A program made the position numbers and the translations under genes. A stretch of DNA of 64,000 bases from NCBI RefSeq assembly GCF_014837105.1, contig NZ_JACSPO010000001.1, positions 749,662-813,661 of the forward strand, written 5' to 3'. Position 1 is the first letter of the stretch, and each line of letters opens with the position of its first letter. Positions 63,259 to 64,000 of this stretch are shown one piece after another. The stretch comes from Oceanitalea stevensii. GTDB lineage: Bacteria; Actinomycetota; Actinomycetes; Actinomycetales; Actinomycetaceae. Below the pieces are notes generated by a model. The model was not told the origin of the DNA. It saw only the letters and a program-made list of their open reading frames with translations, and made no database searches.

Positions 63259-64000
63259 TCAGCCGACGTCGAGGGCGAGGAGGTCGTCCTCGGTCTCGGG
63301 CCGCACGACGTACCGGGCCTGCCCGTCGCGCACGGCGAGCACGCCCGGGCGCGGCAGGAGGTTGTAGTTCGAGGCCATCGAGCGCCCGTAGGCGCCGGTG
63401 GCGGGCACGGCGAGGAGGTCACCGGAGGTGACGTCGCCCGGCAGGAGGACGTCACGCACGACGATGTCCCCGCTCTCGCAGTGCTTGCCCACGACCCGGG
63501 ACACGACGGCGGGCGCCTCGCTGCGGCGGTTCGCGACGGCGGCGGTGTAGGCGGCGTCGTAGAGGGCGGTGCGGATGTTGTCGCTCATCCCGCCGTCGAC
63601 GGAGACGTAGCGGCGCTCGGTGCCGTCCTCCGTCGTCACCGGCTTGACCGTGCCGACCCGGTAGAGGGTCAGGCCCGCCGGGCCGACGACGGCGCGCCCC
63701 GGCTCGACCGACACCCGCGGCGGCGGGGTGGCGAGCTCGGCGGACAGGCGGCGCACGACGTCGGCGAGGGCCGGGGCGATCTGCGCGGGCGTGGGCGGGA
63801 GGTCCCCGCCGGTGTAGGAGATGCCGTAGCCGCCGCCGAGGTCCACCTCGGGCATGAGCGTGCCGGTCTCGGCGGCCACCTCGGCGCGCAGGCGCAGGAG
63901 CGCACCGGCGGCGACCTCGAAGCCGGACAGGTCGAGGATCTGGGAGCCGATGTGGGAGTGCAGCCCCAGGAGCGTGAGCTCGGGGCGCGCGAGGACGGCG
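63259..64000 (-). CDS. lysA: Diaminopimelate decarboxylase, C-terminal part (continues beyond the window)
   Basis: The visible 247 residues are the C-terminal part of a type III-fold PLP decarboxylase that makes lysine from meso-diaminopimelate. Motifs: LGLHSHIGSQI at the edge, VDLGGGYGISY, VEPGRAVVGPAG (PLP phosphate region), VDGGMSDNIRTALY and the active-site Cys in GKHCESGDIVVRDV, then YGRSMASNYN. The 5' part lies beyond 64000. It is upstream of hom on the same strand, as usual in actinobacteria. Confidence 0.97.
   Translation of the reverse strand, partial: AVLARPELTLLGLHSHIGSQILDLSGFEVAAGALLRLRAEVAAETGTLMPEVDLGGGYGISYTGGDLPPTPAQIAPALADVVRRLSAELATPPPRVSVEPGRAVVGPAGLTLYRVGTVKPVTTEDGTERRYVSVDGGMSDNIRTALYDAAYTAAVANRRSEAPAVVSRVVGKHCESGDIVVRDVLLPGDVTSGDLLAVPATGAYGRSMASNYNLLPRPGVLAVRDGQARYVVRPETEDDLLALDVG

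Overview
This window comes from a very G+C-rich actinobacterium, most probably a member of the Micrococcales (Cellulomonadaceae / Bogoriellaceae type). The evidence is the base composition (judged by eye, not counted), many GTG starts, 4-nt ATGA/GTGA and 1-nt TGATG gene overlaps, apparently leaderless genes behind TAnnnT boxes, actinobacterial families (NucS, DUF2550, DUF3090, the SCO1664-like and MSMEG_4193-like proteins, DUF5701), and the order lysA-hom-thrC-thrB ... rho-rpmE-prfA-prmC ... tsaC-wecA-atpI-atpBEFHAGDC-DUF2550-nucS. I see no rRNA, tRNA, CRISPR array, insertion sequence or prophage. Genus-level placement is inference.

Layout. 1-4.8 kb: a surface/secretome block with a secreted dockerin-bearing amidase, a cohesin-like LPxTG wall protein 4-nt coupled to it, a secreted HNH/Excalibur lipoprotein and a serine hydrolase. 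4.9-16.8 kb: housekeeping and stress genes (MgtE, endonuclease IV, Pgi, FUSC protein, FAD-Rieske oxidoreductase, YbdK-type ligase, HrpB helicase, MscS channel, YciI protein). 16.9-25.3 kb: an aldehyde dehydrogenase with its DUF779 partner, a DUF5701 protein, ArfB ribosome rescue factor, PepN, and the conserved actinobacterial trio phosphomutase-like / DUF3090 / PI-kinase-like. 25.5-32.5 kb: one 2353-residue multidomain surface protein. 33-41 kb: sugar uptake and breakdown (an ABC importer with a LacI-type operator and promoter, GH1 glycosidase, NagA), with a truncated DUF222 gene between the two halves. 41-49.2 kb: nucS, DUF2550 and the full F0F1 ATP synthase operon. 49.5-56.6 kb: AtpI-like protein, WecA-type transferase, TsaC, VanZ-like, PrmC, RF1, L31 and Rho. 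59.8-64 kb: thrB, thrC, hom and the 3' part of lysA.

Two places look accessory and are the best candidates for something undescribed. First, four tightly overlapping + strand genes (56.9-59.8 kb) sit inside the minus-strand rho / thrB block. They encode two small, mostly helical proteins, a 574-residue protein with a long helical N-terminus and a C-terminal papain/C39-like domain (candidate triad C382-H517-N535), and a cysteine-containing lipoprotein, an arrangement resembling a type VII-secreted effector with helpers and a possible immunity partner. Second, the cohesin/dockerin pair at 0.1-2.6 kb suggests a two-part, non-cellulosomal device that docks an amidase onto the cell wall. The intergenic gaps also carry a recurring palindromic motif (core AGCGCTCGGCGC), present as single copies, as a 47-nt near-perfect palindrome and possibly in a 34-bp tandem array.
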